Assembly: GCF_002776525.5 (NCBI RefSeq)
Contig: NC_045453.1
Coordinates: forward strand, 37,396,873 to 37,460,872
DNA length: 64,000 nucleotides
From: Piliocolobus tephrosceles
Lineage: Eukaryota > Chordata > Mammalia > Primates > Cercopithecidae
Direction: 5' to 3'
Made by a program: the position numbers and the translations under genes. The notes beneath the pieces are model-generated. The model saw only the letters and a program-made list of their open reading frames with translations, was not told the DNA's origin and ran no database searches. Positions 46,796 to 57,974 of this stretch are shown here, piece by piece. The first letter of the stretch is position 1, and every line of letters begins with the position of its first letter.

Positions 46796-47917
46796 ATAGT
46801 CTTAATTATTTTCCACTGTCTGTATAAATTCTTAGTGTGTCAACTTGTTCTTTAAAAGTATATTCTAGAGTGTGGTACCATACTTGAGTCCATAATGCAG
46901 AATCTGGGACATAGATTTATGGCACCAATTTTGTCCATTAGAGGGATGCGTTCGTCATTACATAAGGGAATTATAGGTCTTTGGAATTTTGTTCGATTCC
47001 GTTTCTCTCCAACATTTTCACTAAAAAGACAGAAAGGAAAAGTGGGAAAAATTTGGAAGTTTCAGGTCCTTGTAGATCAGTGACTTCTCCAGGCTTATGC
47101 AGAAATCAGTGGCAAAGCTAATTTCGATATAATTTGGATACAGTTTTTTTATTGCCTTCTTGTTTTCTTTATTTCGTACGGTAATATCTCCTTTAAAGAA
47201 AGAGCTCTTTTAGCAAGTGTATGTATACAACATAGAAATGGTACCACAACAAATGACAGAAGACTGAACATGGCTGAGTGTTATTTAGGAGCTGAACAAT
47301 GGAGTTTTCCATACCTGGAAGAGTCTGGAAGCAGGAGCTACTGACTCAGCAGCTCAGTGTGGTTGGAGCTGGATCTCTATAGTCCTTGTGGTCTCTCCTG
47401 GCTCCCAGATGGCTGCTACTGCCCGCGATATCACATATGAGGTCAAGGCAAGAAGTGAAAAAGGTGGACAGAGACCCCCCAGGAGACATCTTTGGCCCAA
47501 GCTGTGTCTCATGGCCACCATTGGTAATAAAGTATGGGGTACACATGAGGATTTAATGAGAACTTCACTCTTCCAGCCTCCAGGTGAAGGTGGGCAGGGT
47601 GAAGCACTGACATTCAGCAGTGGGTCCTCCACTCAGCCAGGGAGTGTCACCCCAGCTCTCAGTGACAAGCGTGCCAAGGCCACATCACAGGGTAGGTGTG
47701 GGAAGGGAAGACTGGGTATATTTATGAAATCAAAAGAACAGTCAGTGGTTTGCTGGTGGGTGTGAAGTTGGGTATGGTGTGTGGGCAGGACGGCACAGGA
47801 GAGGGCAGGGTGGGTGCTGGAGAGGCGGCAACCCCCTGCCTGGGCTGGGTAGCCAGGTGGAGGCCCTGGGCTGATGCCATTGCTGCTGATCCATAGACTT
47901 TGAGTAGCATGGGTCCA
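46796..47917. other. Unique non-coding DNA
   Basis: No recognisable gene or repeat. The 125-codon plus frame at 47388-47765 and overlapping minus frames lack motifs. Confidence 0.4.
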
Positions 47918-48173
47918 GAGTGGTTCTCAAGTTTCGCTGCATGTTAGATTCACCTGGGGATATTTAACAACTGGTTGATACACAAATAATGTAAAGACCA
48001 AAAATTGAGTTTAGTCCATAATATTAAAGAAGCGGCTGAATCAGTTTTGCTTACTGAAATATCTGTTCAAGCACCATTCCTCAAACTCTACTGCACGCAC
48101 ACAACACCTGGGGATTTGCAGGCATGAGAGCTCTGGTCCAGTGGGTCGCTGGAACCCGAGAGTCTGCATTTCT
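47918..48173 (+). mobile_element. MER5-type hAT-Charlie fragments
   Basis: 'agtggttctcaagtttcgctgcatgttagattcacctggggatatttaac' at 47918 is the start of a MER5A-like element. A second, similar element runs from about 48070 ('cattcctcaaactctactgcacgcacacaacacctggggattt') to 'cccgagagtctgcatttct' at 48173, where an Alu has inserted. It continues at 48495. Confidence 0.7.
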
Positions 48174-48493
48174 TTTTTTCTTTCATGTATTTATTTATTT
48201 ATTTAATTTTTTTGAGATGGAGTCTCTCTCTGACACCAGACTGGAGTGCAGTGGCACGATCTCGGTTCCCTGAAACCTCCACCTCCAGGGTTCAAGAGAT
48301 TCTCCTGCCTCAGCCTCCTGAGTGTCTGGGACTACAGGTGCGTGCCAACACGCCCAGCTATTTTTTGTTTTCTTTAGTAGAGACCGGGTTTCACCATGTT
48401 GGCCAGGATGGTCTCAATCTCCTGACCTCGTGATCCACCTGCCTCGGCCTCCCAAAGTTCTTGGATTACAGGCATAAGCCGCCACGCCCAGCC
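48174..48493 (-). mobile_element. AluSc-like with 15-base target duplication
   Basis: Inverted Alu ending 'gccacgcccagcc' at 48493. The flanks 'agagtctgcatttct' at 48159-48173 and 48495-48509 are exact duplicates. 'ggatggtctcaatctcctgacctcgtgatcc' fits Sc or a related late S/Y form. The tail is (tatt)n-like. Confidence 0.93.
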
Positions 48494-48494
48494 A

Positions 48495-48590
48495 AGAGTC
48501 TGCATTTCTAACAAGTGCCAGTGATGACAGTGCTGCTCTCCCACAGGACACGCTTTGAGCAGCCAGGAAATCATGGGCCAAGGTTGGGGG
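48495..48590 (+). mobile_element. hAT-Charlie element, right part
   Basis: 'tctgcatttctaacaagtgccagtgatgacagtgctgctctcccacaggacacgctttgagcag' matches the right side of the hAT non-autonomous family (…tttgcatttctaacaagttcccaggtgatgctgatgctgctggtcc...accacactttgag...). Confidence 0.7.
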
Positions 48591-48929
48591 AGAGGGTCGG
48601 TGGGTGTGGGGTGGGGGTTTGGGAGTAGTTGTCCCTGGCTGGGCCACGGGAGGGAAGAAATGGCTTCAGCTGGAGAAGCTAGCAACACAGAGCTTGCAGA
48701 CTTTCACTTATGGTTTAATTTGCCTTAAGTAAACTTATATAACCTGGATTTTGGGTCAAGAAATATAATGCTTAAAATTTGTCTTATGTAACAATATAAT
48801 AAAAAACAAATTTTTACCATCCTTTTATTTAATCATTTGGAGGTAGCAAATCAGTGCTGTAGTTGGCAACTGCTGTGCTTCTAGGTCTACTGAGGTGAGT
48901 GTTGCAAGAGACACAGCAAGAGCCCAGGC

Positions 48930-49115
48930 TCACAAGGGATGAGGGCCCAGATGCCAGCTCTGTCCCTTATAGCCCCATGGCCATGGTGAGTTATCTGCTC
49001 TGGTTCCTCCATCTCTAAGTGAGAGATGAGTACTGTTATCTCAAGAATGTGAGTAATGCCTTGCAAAGGGTCCAGCGTACTTTTTTCATACAGTGGGACT
49101 AAATAAATGAACCCA
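48930..49115 (+). repeat. MIR SINE
   Basis: 'gagttatctgctctggttcctccatctctaagtgagagatgagtactgttatctcaagaatgtgagtaatgccttgcaaagggtccagcgtac' and 'cagtgggactaaataaatga' parallel the MIR core and tail (…cagtttcctcatctgtaaaatggggataataatagtacc…gcacatagtaagtgctcaataaatg). Confidence 0.55.
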
Positions 49116-49129
49116 TGACCACATGAAAA

Positions 49130-49180
49130 CGCACACAGGTGTGTATGTGTACATGTGTATGTGTGTATAAGTATGCGTCG
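49130..49180. repeat. Degenerate TG-rich microsatellite
   Basis: 'acacaggtgtgtatgtgtacatgtgtatgtgtgtataagtatg' is an impure alternating repeat. Confidence 0.8.
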
Positions 49181-49234
49181 ACACATGCTAATCTTCCTTC
49201 CTTCTGGAATATTTGGCCCCATGTGATGTGTTTG

Positions 49235-49630
49235 TAACAGGGGCTGCAACACTTCCTCTCATCCTGCTGCACACAGCCCTTGACACAGTGACATTGCCAC
49301 AGCTCCCGTCAAGAAGAGGAGGTCCTGGGATCTGGATCTGGACTGAACCCATAACAGTCTTGGAGCACTATAAGGAAGCGAAAGTGGTGATGGACCCTTT
49401 CTGAGGTAGTGCGGCCAGCAGCTGTCACTCACCGCCAGACACGTCGATGAGGCTGTAGTGTGCCGATCTACTCCAGCTGAGTGCGGCTTCATCAGTGACC
49501 CCAGGAGAGACCAGCCAAGAATCAAGCATCCCAGTGCAGCTTCGCCTGCCAACCCAGAAAATAAGATGACTCCATTTTAAGCCACCAACTCTTAGGGTGG
49601 TTGGTTGCACAGCAAGTAATAACACATAGC
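49235..49630 (+). mobile_element. MaLR (MLT1-type) solo LTR, decayed
   Basis: Ends 'aaaataagatgactccattttaagccaccaactcttagggtggttggttgcacagcaagtaata', a decayed MLT1 3' end. Upstream text such as 'ctgggatctggatctggactgaacccataac' and 'tctactccagctgag' is compatible but weak, so the 5' boundary is approximate. Confidence 0.6.
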
Positions 49631-50061
49631 TAGAAAAAAAGGAGCTAGAAATATCTCTGCATAATACTCTATATTTACACTCAACTCAACAATATAGCCC
49701 TTGAGTAAATGTTGGAAGGGAATTCAGCTGGTCATTTATTGCTCCTGCAGAGAGGAAATGTGAGAAATAATTCAGCTGGGATCCTGGCCCTGGTAAAAGG
49801 CAAGGCACCATTCGAGGCACTGCATTCACAATGAACCAGACGTGAGAGCCAAACAGACATTTCCCATTTGTGCACGCATACAACGTGCTTCACACAGCGC
49901 CTTGTGGGGTGCCCCCGCTTCTCTTCAGTGCTCCATGTCTCTTCATAACTCACTTAGCTCTCACTACCTGGTGGTGTGCCGAGAACAGTGGGAGACCAGT
50001 TGGACAAGCCGCAGAGTGGGGAGCAGAGGGAACAGTTCATCCACTTCAAGCCCTTCTGCAG
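49631..50061. other. Unique non-coding DNA
   Basis: No recognisable feature. Confidence 0.35.
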
Positions 50062-50173
50062 GCTCCAGGCACAAACTGATGAAGGACAGAATTCTTTTGT
50101 CCTGCCGGAGCCAGTGGGTGTGAACACCAGAGGAGCCGTCCCCGGGCATCACATTGGCTCCTGCCCAAGAAAG
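50062..50173 (+). other. Candidate exon bounded by splice signals
   Basis: A pyrimidine-rich acceptor (agcccttctgcag) ends at 50061 and a strong donor AAG|GTGAGT follows at 50174, giving a 112-base internal exon in unique sequence. One frame runs through it (…LPEPVGVNTRG…) and begins well upstream at 49976, but there is no recognisable domain. It could be an exon of the transcript from the 31-kb CpG island, a non-coding RNA exon or chance. Confidence 0.25.
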
Positions 50174-50659
50174 GTGAGTCCCTGTTTGTTCAGCCTTTGC
50201 CAAGAACTCTATACCACAGGCAGGCCCACGGTGTCTCATCGATGAGCTCAGTGGGACCAAGGTGTGAGTGTTTCACAGGACAGAAGTTAAATGTGGAAGA
50301 CTCTTCCTGCTTGGACTCTCCGCTGAAATACCTCTGCGGTGTCTGCTGATGTCTTTAATGCCAGGCCTGGTGCCAGAGCATCCCTGGGTGCTCGGAGGAA
50401 AGGGACACGCCTCGCTGCACAGCTCTGGAATGGGGCATCGGTCCTGGGGTCAGGATTTTCCTCCTGTTCGATATGAAAAGCCTCTTCCCCTGTTAGTCAT
50501 CATTTCCCCGCTGTGGCTGAGCCCTGTCCCTTGGTCTTGGCAAGTCTAAGCCCCTGTGGAGGCTGAGATTCCTGCAGGTGCCCTGACCCAGAACTGAACA
50601 TTCAGCTTCTTTTAGAAGGCAATGTTCTAGAAATGTGGAGGCCAAGTTCCCATCTGTAT
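50174..50659. other. Unique non-coding DNA
   Basis: No recognisable feature. Confidence 0.35.
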
Positions 50660-51445
50660 GCATGCACGCACACACACTCATGGGGGCACACAGACACATG
50701 CACACACCATACTCAGACACACAGACACATACATGCACACATACACTCACATGGACACAGACACTTGTATGCACACTGCCACATAGATACACACGCACAC
50801 ACAGACACAGACATGCATGCACACACATGCTCACAGGGACAAGCACAGTCACATGCAGGCACACACAGACATGGGCACACAGATATAGATGCATGCACAC
50901 ACACAGACGCATGCATACACAGATATGTGGACACAAGATACAGATACATGCACACACAGACACATGGACACACAGACACATAGACACATGCACACACAGA
51001 GACACATGCACACAGACACATGCAAGTACACATGGATGGATGCACACACACATAAGACACAGATACATGCACACACACAGACACACATGCACACATATGC
51101 TCACAGAGACAGGCACAGATACATATGGGCACATGCCATAGTCACATGACCACACAGACACATAGACACACAGACACATAGATACATGCACACACACAGA
51201 CACATGCACATAGACACATGCATGTACACATGGAAGGACGCACAGACACATGGACACATAGATACATGCACACAGAGACGCATATGCTCACATATGCTTA
51301 CAGGGACAGGCACAGACACAGGCACACATCATAGTCACATGACCATACACAGACATATATGAATGCACACGCACATGCTTAAACAGACATACATTCACCA
51401 CACACATACATGGACACAGACATGCACACACAGACACACTCATCC
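50660..51445. repeat. CA-rich minisatellite with higher-order repeat
   Basis: Nearly 800 bases of words such as acacatgcacacacagacacatag. Above this there is a longer period: 'gctcacagggacaagcacag' near 50829, 'gctcacagagacaggcacag' near 51099 and 'gcttacagggacaggcacag' near 51296 mark successive large units, and 'catagtcacatgacca' recurs near 51137 and 51330, so the last unit is about 195 bases. The last two units are the best conserved. The 254-codon minus frame and 168-codon plus frame across it are Cys/Val/Met-rich and His/Thr-rich repeat shadows. Confidence 0.9.
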
Positions 51446-51485
51446 CCTGAACAGTAACCGCCCACCTCTGTGACTGTCACTGCAG

Positions 51486-51700
51486 CATGGAGGGAGGAGG
51501 CAGTTGCCATTGGGGAACCAGGGGCCTCAAGTCAACGGACAGTGTGTGGTTCAAGGACAGACTCGAGCACCAAGTCAAGAACGAGAAGTTCCGACCACAG
51601 CCACTGGAGTGCGTTAAGGAGCCCCGTGGGCTGTTTTGTGTCATCACCCAGCAGGCCTGGCCGCCAGCGGCTGCAGTGCATCGGCGCCTGGGTTCATCTG
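51486..51700 (+). other. Candidate exon bounded by splice signals
   Basis: An acceptor (gtgactgtcactgcag) ends at 51485 and a donor (catctg|gtgagg) begins at 51701. The 215-base block between is unique, starts with an ATG at 51487 and stays open in that frame to the donor (a 72-codon reading that includes …PRGLFCVITQQAW…). I recognise no family. The CA minisatellite would lie in the intron before it if it is joined to the candidate at 50062-50173. Confidence 0.3.
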
Positions 51701-52234
51701 GTGAGGGTGAGGCGTGCCATCTGTGTGTGGCCCCGAGCTGAATCCACCACATCTGCTCTCACAAACAGAAGAGAGAGGCAGGGGGTGTGCAGCCAGGGAC
51801 AGGGACCAGAGAGGCACCCTGCAGGGTACCTTTGGGGCCCTGCACCCTTTCCTGTTCTATCTGCATGCTCTGGGCAGTGACAGGGGCAGGGCAGAAGGCC
51901 CAGGGGAGTGCCTCTATGGGGTCTGATGTGTTGTGGAGGGATCAGTGTGTTTCCATGCCTGAAAGAGGAACACGCAGATCACAGTTTCCAGAGTACTTTA
52001 TGTAAAGCTCGTCTTTGCGGCTTCTTGATTTTTATTTATAGAGAGCTATTTCACCTAAAATAGCAGTTATGCCTTGCCTATGAGCCCACGAGGATGGGAT
52101 TTGCTTGTGGAAGTTTGGAAGTGAAGAGAGGCCTAGAGGAGGGGAAACCAAGTCACAGTCCTCATGGGAAAGGTGGTTTGGGGCTGCCGCAGGCAGTGGA
52201 AGGAGCTGGGCATAAAGGAGGCTGTGCCTGGGGC
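51701..52234. other. Unique non-coding DNA
   Basis: No gene seen. A short AT-rich patch at 52028-52066 holds MEF2-like words and a 7-base inverted repeat (noted as a finding). Confidence 0.35.
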
Positions 52235-52420
52235 TCTGCTGCCAGTGTGCCCGGGCTTGGATCCTGGCTTGCCCCTAGCCTTTGGGAGATCATTTAACCT
52301 CTCTGTGCCTCAGTTTCCTTATGAATGAAGAGAGCACACCAGTTACATGCACCTCCATGGTGTCGTCAGGGCAGTTACCTGGATGAGAGATGTGCAGTGC
52401 TCAGCAGAATTGGCATGAAG
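52235..52420 (+). repeat. MIR SINE
   Basis: Clear MIR motif order: 'gggcttggatcctggcttgccc', 'gggagatcatttaacctctctgtgcctcagtttccttatgaatga', then 'gttacatgcacctcc…ggatgagagatgtgcagtgctcagcagaattggca'. One of the better-preserved MIRs here. Confidence 0.85.
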
Positions 52421-55047
52421 CAGGGGCGGGTATGACAGCTGTGGCTAGGACTCCTTATATGGGGCCTCAGCTAAGGCTAGCACCAGGGAATGAGCTGATT
52501 GGAGCCCATCGTATGGCAGGTGAAGCTCTGCTAGGAACATGGAAGTGCCAGGCTCCAGGGCTGCACAGAGGAGGGCAGGCAGATGCCAATCAGCAATCCA
52601 AGCCACACAGTCTGAAAATTTGAACCAGTCTGAGTGGAGGTGGAGCCAGGGAGGAAGTAAATCCCGGAGGAGAAGGCCTGGGCCAACATTTTAGTGCCCA
52701 GCAGCAGTACTGAGCCCACGTATGGAGGTGCCATGGAGTCATGGCCCCTGGAGCTCCTCGTGCATCTGGTTGCTGTGGCAGGTAAGGGTTGGCCATTGAG
52801 GTCCAGGGCCAGGAAAGGACAGGTGCCATGGTGTGCAACAACCCCTATGGGACTGATAGTAAAACATACAGAAAATAATGTTTCAATAGCAAGCACTGCT
52901 GCCTCGGTCCTTAAGATGCTAACCAATTGGCTCCAGTGAGTGTGAGGTCAGCCGCAATCCATTTTGGGAATTCTTTGAAGGCACAAATGGTGACTCGTGG
53001 AATACTTAATAAAGCAAAGTTAAGGGTTGCCCCTGGAGAACAGAGGTCTGTACAGGCTGGGAGAGCAGCCAGGAGAGGACAGGATGCTGGAGTCTTTTTG
53101 CAGGGCCAGTCATGTCCGAACAACACCAGTTCACTTGCCATAGGTTGACAGGTGCAGCAGATGAAAGAGTGGCGAGCCTCAGATGCTACTGCCTTGATGT
53201 TATTAGCTCCTGATTCTGACAGCGCAGGGCCTGGCCCAGGGCACAGCCACGCACGGGTTAGCAGCATGCCCTGCTGCAGGAGGGAGTTGCCTTGTCACCA
53301 TCCCCATAGCAGACCCAGGACAAGGTCCGTCATGTTCCTGATGCCAGGGGATGTGACATGTACATCCCTCAGTGGCTTCCAGGTGCAGACCCAACACTGA
53401 CACTGACCTTACAGTCAAATGGTAAAGTAGAAAATCCAACCATAACATCAGCAAAGGACACTAGCTTGACAGCACTTTGGCGTATCTGGAGGAAATTAAA
53501 AGTATGGTTATGCTCAAAGAGATTTCATTGAGTCACAAGTCTCCGGGCTCCTGGGCACATCAAGATTTGTGTCGTGCACTTTCTGGGAAGAAAATATAAT
53601 GGAAAATGGGGACCTTCCATCAGGAAGTTGATAGTTTCCTTCAATGCAAGTACTCTTTGGAAACAAAAGCAAAACAAAACAGAAATGATAAAAAAAATAC
53701 AAGAACAAGAAATGCTGAAGACAGGTGGAAGGAATGAAAATAGGCCTGAAGCAGGCACGTGCCCTAGGCAGAGCAAGGCACACACCTGCTGAGAGGACCC
53801 CACCAACAGGTGACCCAGCCCAGAGGCTCCCAGCCGGCTGCATGTGAGCAAATCTTCCCATCCTGTTGTGTCTGTGTCCATAGTGAAACTCCAGGCACCG
53901 CAGGGACGCTGGGGAGAACCTTCTCCATCCACATCCCCTTGGAATGTGCCAACCCCTTTTCACTGTTCTGGTGGGCTTCTGGGTTCTTGTCAGGGTTGGG
54001 GCTCCGCCATGTAGCCACAGTGAACACAGAAAGCAGCCCTTGAGCCTGGCCTTCAACGAGAGTTGCTAAGGGGTGACTAGGAGATGAGGAGGGTAGGCTC
54101 AGCCCCGTGGCTTCTGCTGTCTGGTTGGAGATCAGCTGCTGGCCACCGCAGGGGACATGTGCATTGTCATCTATCTTGGGAAAGACTTTGGTAAACCTCC
54201 AAGTTTCAAAGGAAAAGCAAAACCTCACAGTGGCTCCCCTGCAGGATAAAGGACAGCACCGCCTTCTGTTTTCTTCAGAGGCTGGCTTGAGCCAGGTTTG
54301 CGTAATCCCTCGCCTAGCCCTGAGCTGGAGAGAGAGTGTAAGAGCAGCTTCAGGTCGGATCCTTACATCCTTAGTGCAGTTCCCCCCAACCGTCCCGTCC
54401 ACCTCTCCTTCCCCGTTACATTGCTGGAGTGTGAGAGGCCTCCATGGCCAAAGGACTGCCCAGGGGAGGGGCCCAGCACCCAGCTTACCACCTGCACATC
54501 CAGCCCCCTTTCTCCCTCCTCCTTCCCCTTTACCTTGCCTCTCCTTGCATCCGGCCAAAGTCCCACTCTGCCCTTCTACCTGAAAGCCAAATCCTCTAAG
54601 CAAAAGAACGGACACATTTTGCAAAGTGGCAGGAATTCAAGGTGCTGATGCACACGATGCTGGGCATGGCTTTATGTGAGATTGAAGCATTGGTGGGGAT
54701 GATCCTGCTGTGCTCATTTCACTAACGACTGGAGAAGAGAAAATCTACAAGGCTTCAGGCAGATAAGGGATATTGAAATTCAAGGCCATCAAAATATTGA
54801 GATGCCCTCAGAAAATTTAGGGAAGCCTTTGAATATTTCTGCATAAGTCATTCTCTTTCCTGCTTCTGTCAAAGTCAGTTTCGTTGGAAAAATTACACAA
54901 GCAAAAAACCTAAACGACACTTGATCATTTTTCACTCTAACAATTAGCACATACTTATAATTATAACCCAAGTCATGTTAGAAGCTAAATGAACTCACTT
55001 TCCTAGTCATGAGTTTCCTTTATTGGTGTGAAGTTGAACTGGCCCTC
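52421..55047. other. Unique GC-rich non-coding DNA
   Basis: No gene demonstrated. The longest frames (286 codons minus at 53764-54624; 180 minus at 53514-54056; 158 plus at 54107-54583) overlap each other on both strands and have no domain, signal peptide or homolog that I recognise. No repeats are obvious. Confidence 0.4.
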
Positions 55048-55268
55048 GTGTGCACACACACACATGCATGGGCACACACGCGTGCACGTGCACACACATC
55101 CACACACAGGCATGGACACACACACGTGTACACACATCCACACACAGGCATGGACACACACATGCACACGTGTGGGCACACAGACGTGCACTGGCACATA
55201 CATGCATGGGCACACACACATCCACATGCACACATGGACGTGCACACATGCAGGTGCACACACACTGT
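55048..55268. repeat. CA-rich minisatellite with a 38-bp unit
   Basis: An array of cacaca, cgtgcac and catgcac words. Within it the stretch 'cacacatccacacacaggcatggacacacac' occurs at about 55093 and again 38 bases later at 55131. The rest is more degenerate. Explains five overlapping His/Thr- or Cys/Val-rich frames. Confidence 0.9.
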
Positions 55269-55339
55269 GGTGAAGTTTGCTTCCTGGTTTAAGTAGATTT
55301 GTTTTAACTACATCTTCACCAATATTAAATATCCTTGAG

Positions 55340-55445
55340 GGTTTTGAGTTGCAGGCTCCATGAGGAAGTTTTTGTCTGGTTTTGTCACTGCTTCGTCAAC
55401 TGGGCCTGAAATCTAGCATCTAGAAGAAGGTGCTCGAATGCTCAG
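55340..55445 (+). repeat. L2 LINE 3' end
   Basis: 'gcaggctccatgaggaagtttttgtctggttttgtcactgcttcgtcaactgggcctgaaatctagcatctagaagaaggtgctcgaatg' parallels the L2 3' end (…taagctccatgagggcagggacttttgtctgttttgttcactgctgtatccccagcgcctagaac…gtaggcgctcaataaa). Confidence 0.6.
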
Positions 55446-57769
55446 TGGAGTTGGTGAGTAGTGGAGGGTGGTGGAGGAGGAGCAGAGCTCTGTCTGGACA
55501 CTGTAGTGTGAGGAGCTTTACCCCCACCCTCAGGGGACCTTTGGGCAGCGGCAGGCTCAGAGGGGAGGCGTGGCCAGGTGCTGGGGGCACCACCAGCATT
55601 GGAAGAGCACTGAGCCCCCAGGCTGGCCAAGCTCAGTGGGTAGAGAGAGAAGGAAGAAAAGATGAAGGAAGGGTCTTGGATTCATCCCAATGTGTGGAGG
55701 CCTAGAGGAGGAGACCCAGCCCTGGAAGCTGGTGACAGAGCTGCGGACACTGGCCTTTTGAGATTCCTGGCTCTGGCGGCTGAGCCGGGTGCATCCCGGC
55801 CACACCCCCGCTCGCTGGGTATGGGGTGGGAGGATCTGGGAGAGAACTGGGTTTGAATGCAGCAGAGGCTTCACCAGCAAAGTACAAGGGCAGGGAAGAG
55901 GGCTGGGGGTGGCGTGCATGGCCGAGGACTGGATCACTGAGTGCAGATTGGGCAGCACGGCAGGGCAGCGTGTGTGGGACTCGTGGTGTAGGAGAAGGCA
56001 GTGAAGGATGGAGGATTGAGCGCACAGTGTCAGGGAAGCTGCTGGGGGCGTGAGCAGGGAGGGATGCTGAGAAGAGCGGCCTCAGAACCATGCAGCTGGA
56101 GGAGCTGGCGGGTCCGAGGGGGACTGTGGGAGTGGACGACTCAGGAGGAGCAGCGGGAGAGATCATAGAAGCGGGGCGTGAGGAGCTCGAGAAGCTAGCA
56201 CGTTGGGCGGGTATTGAAGTCACAGAGAGTGGCGTAGGCAGTGGTGGGTGAAGGGACGGGGCGCCTGGTGTTGACAGCACTCGTTCTTGGAGGACTGGTG
56301 CCACCAAACGTCTGTGAAATTGAGCCCTGAGGGATGAGGATGAACAGGACACAGGGAACAGGCCCCCTCGGGAAGGGTGCAGGTGGCTGGGGAGGGTAGG
56401 CAGGACTGGCGGCACCAGGGACCAGGGCCCTGAGGAGCCACCCTACTCACCCCGTCCCTTTGCCCTGCAGAAGGCTGGCCTGACTGCCCAGAGGAACCCC
56501 TACTGTGCTGGCTTCGGGGACCTCAGACGTCACAGACACCTCCAGCCTTCCCCATGCCCCAAGAGAGTACCTGGTGGCCCTCTTCCCCTCTGAGAGAGGC
56601 CCAGAAATGCCCCTGGTGCCCTGGCAGGGTGCAGGGCCTCCTCAGCCCTCTGAGTTTTTACATTGTTATAGGAGCCTCTGTCAGGAGTGACTCCCGCTGC
56701 CTAAGTCCAGGTCCTGGGTTCCCATTCCTTTTAAAACCACGCCCTGGTCGGTTAAAAAGGTAGAACCGAGTTACAAGAACAGTCATGAATGCATCTGCGG
56801 TAGTCATGGTCATTGACAGCTGTATTTATTACGCTTAACACTGTAAATTTAAACTAAGACAAGGATACGACACGGTACAATGGCCATGTTCCTCTACTAG
56901 GGTGGGATTTACCACTTAAACTTTGTGACCCACTTTTATGGCATTCTCAGGGGCACACAAGGGGCACACAAGGGAGGGTGGATTTCCTGTCAGCTGTGTC
57001 AGAAGACAGGACTACCCTTCAGGCCCTCAGCTCACTTCTGACTTGCCCTCCAGTCTGCCCCTGGCTTGCTGGAGGCCAGCCACTTGGCCACTTCTAGAGG
57101 GTCACCTCCCCATTCACTGCACATAACACTTATCCTTTATTGCCACCCCCATCCCAGTTTATTCCTCAGGCATCACCACAGCTATGGTCCCAGCCTGCCT
57201 CGTCCAGTTCCCCGAGCTGAAAGATTCTCTGTCATGCAATGGCAGCGAGGCTGGGAAAGTGGCCTGTGGTCTGGGACCACATGGTCCACCTTCCACCTTC
57301 CCCTGAGAGGCCGACTCACAGCCCAGCCTCCAACGGTGGGCATAGCTGGAACGAAGACACCAGAGAACATACCCTTATAAAAGTGCCTCGGGATTTTATT
57401 CGGACAGAACAAGGATCAAGTCCTAGGATTAGGACTTCACTTTCTTCATGCACAAAACGAGAGTAATTGAGTTCTAAAGTTGGCGGGACTCACATGTGAT
57501 CACACTGGTGAGGTGGGCCAACCCCCTGGCCAAATGTTGGGCAGAGAGAGCTACCTGGGAAATGGAGGTAGTTATTATTTCTGTTTCAAAAACTGAGGTT
57601 AACACCATGTTTCAGGAGCAGCAAGAGAGGGAACCCATCCTTCGCTTTTCCCTGTGAATGTTAACATGAGGATACACTTGTCCATTCTGCCAGCTGTGGC
57701 GCTGATGGGACTGCACTGAAGCAATGGCTGAGTTTGAGAAGTGTTGCCATCTAGTGATACTCAGTCTTC
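55446..57769. other. Unique GC-rich non-coding DNA
   Basis: No gene recognised. The 237-codon minus frame at 55702-56415 is Pro/Ser/Leu-rich and lies in purine-rich plus-strand sequence with few stops. A strong acceptor-like tract (caccccgtccctttgccctgcag) ends at 56470, but I found no matching donor or poly-A signal nearby. Confidence 0.4.
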
Positions 57770-57950
57770 CAGTTCATGAACATGGATATCTCTCCATGAC
57801 TTGGAGACATGGATATATATCCAAGACTCTCCATAGGTCTTCTGTGATTTCTTCCAATGAGATGTCTTGTGGCTCTCAGCATACAAATGTTTCATTTATT
57901 TTGTTAAATTGAATTTCTTAATATTTTGTCCTTTTTGATTCTAAAAGCAT
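57770..57950 (-). mobile_element. L1 (L1M-age) fragment, inverted
   Basis: 'gacatggatatatatccaagactctccataggtcttctgtgatttcttccaatgagatg' and 'catttattttgttaaattgaatttcttaatattttgtcctttttgattct' follow the reverse complement of L1 ORF2. Confidence 0.7.
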
Positions 57951-57974
57951 GAGTTTATATAGTGGAATAAACGG

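Noticed and set aside
50493..51257. 254-codon Cys/Val/Met-rich minus frame, which at first looks like a cysteine-rich secreted protein
   Set aside because: It is the translation of a CA-rich minisatellite; the Cys spacing is just the repeat period.
53764..54624. 286-codon minus-strand open frame
   Set aside because: It overlaps open plus-strand frames, has no recognisable domain or splice context, and lies in GC-rich unique DNA. Worth only a BLASTP.
55702..56415. 237-codon minus-strand open frame
   Set aside because: Pro/Ser/Leu-rich translation of purine-rich sequence with few stops; no motif.
56450..56700. A terminal exon after the strong acceptor at 56470
   Set aside because: The acceptor looks good, but I found no poly-A signal or donor in a sensible place and no coding motif, so I left it as a note only.
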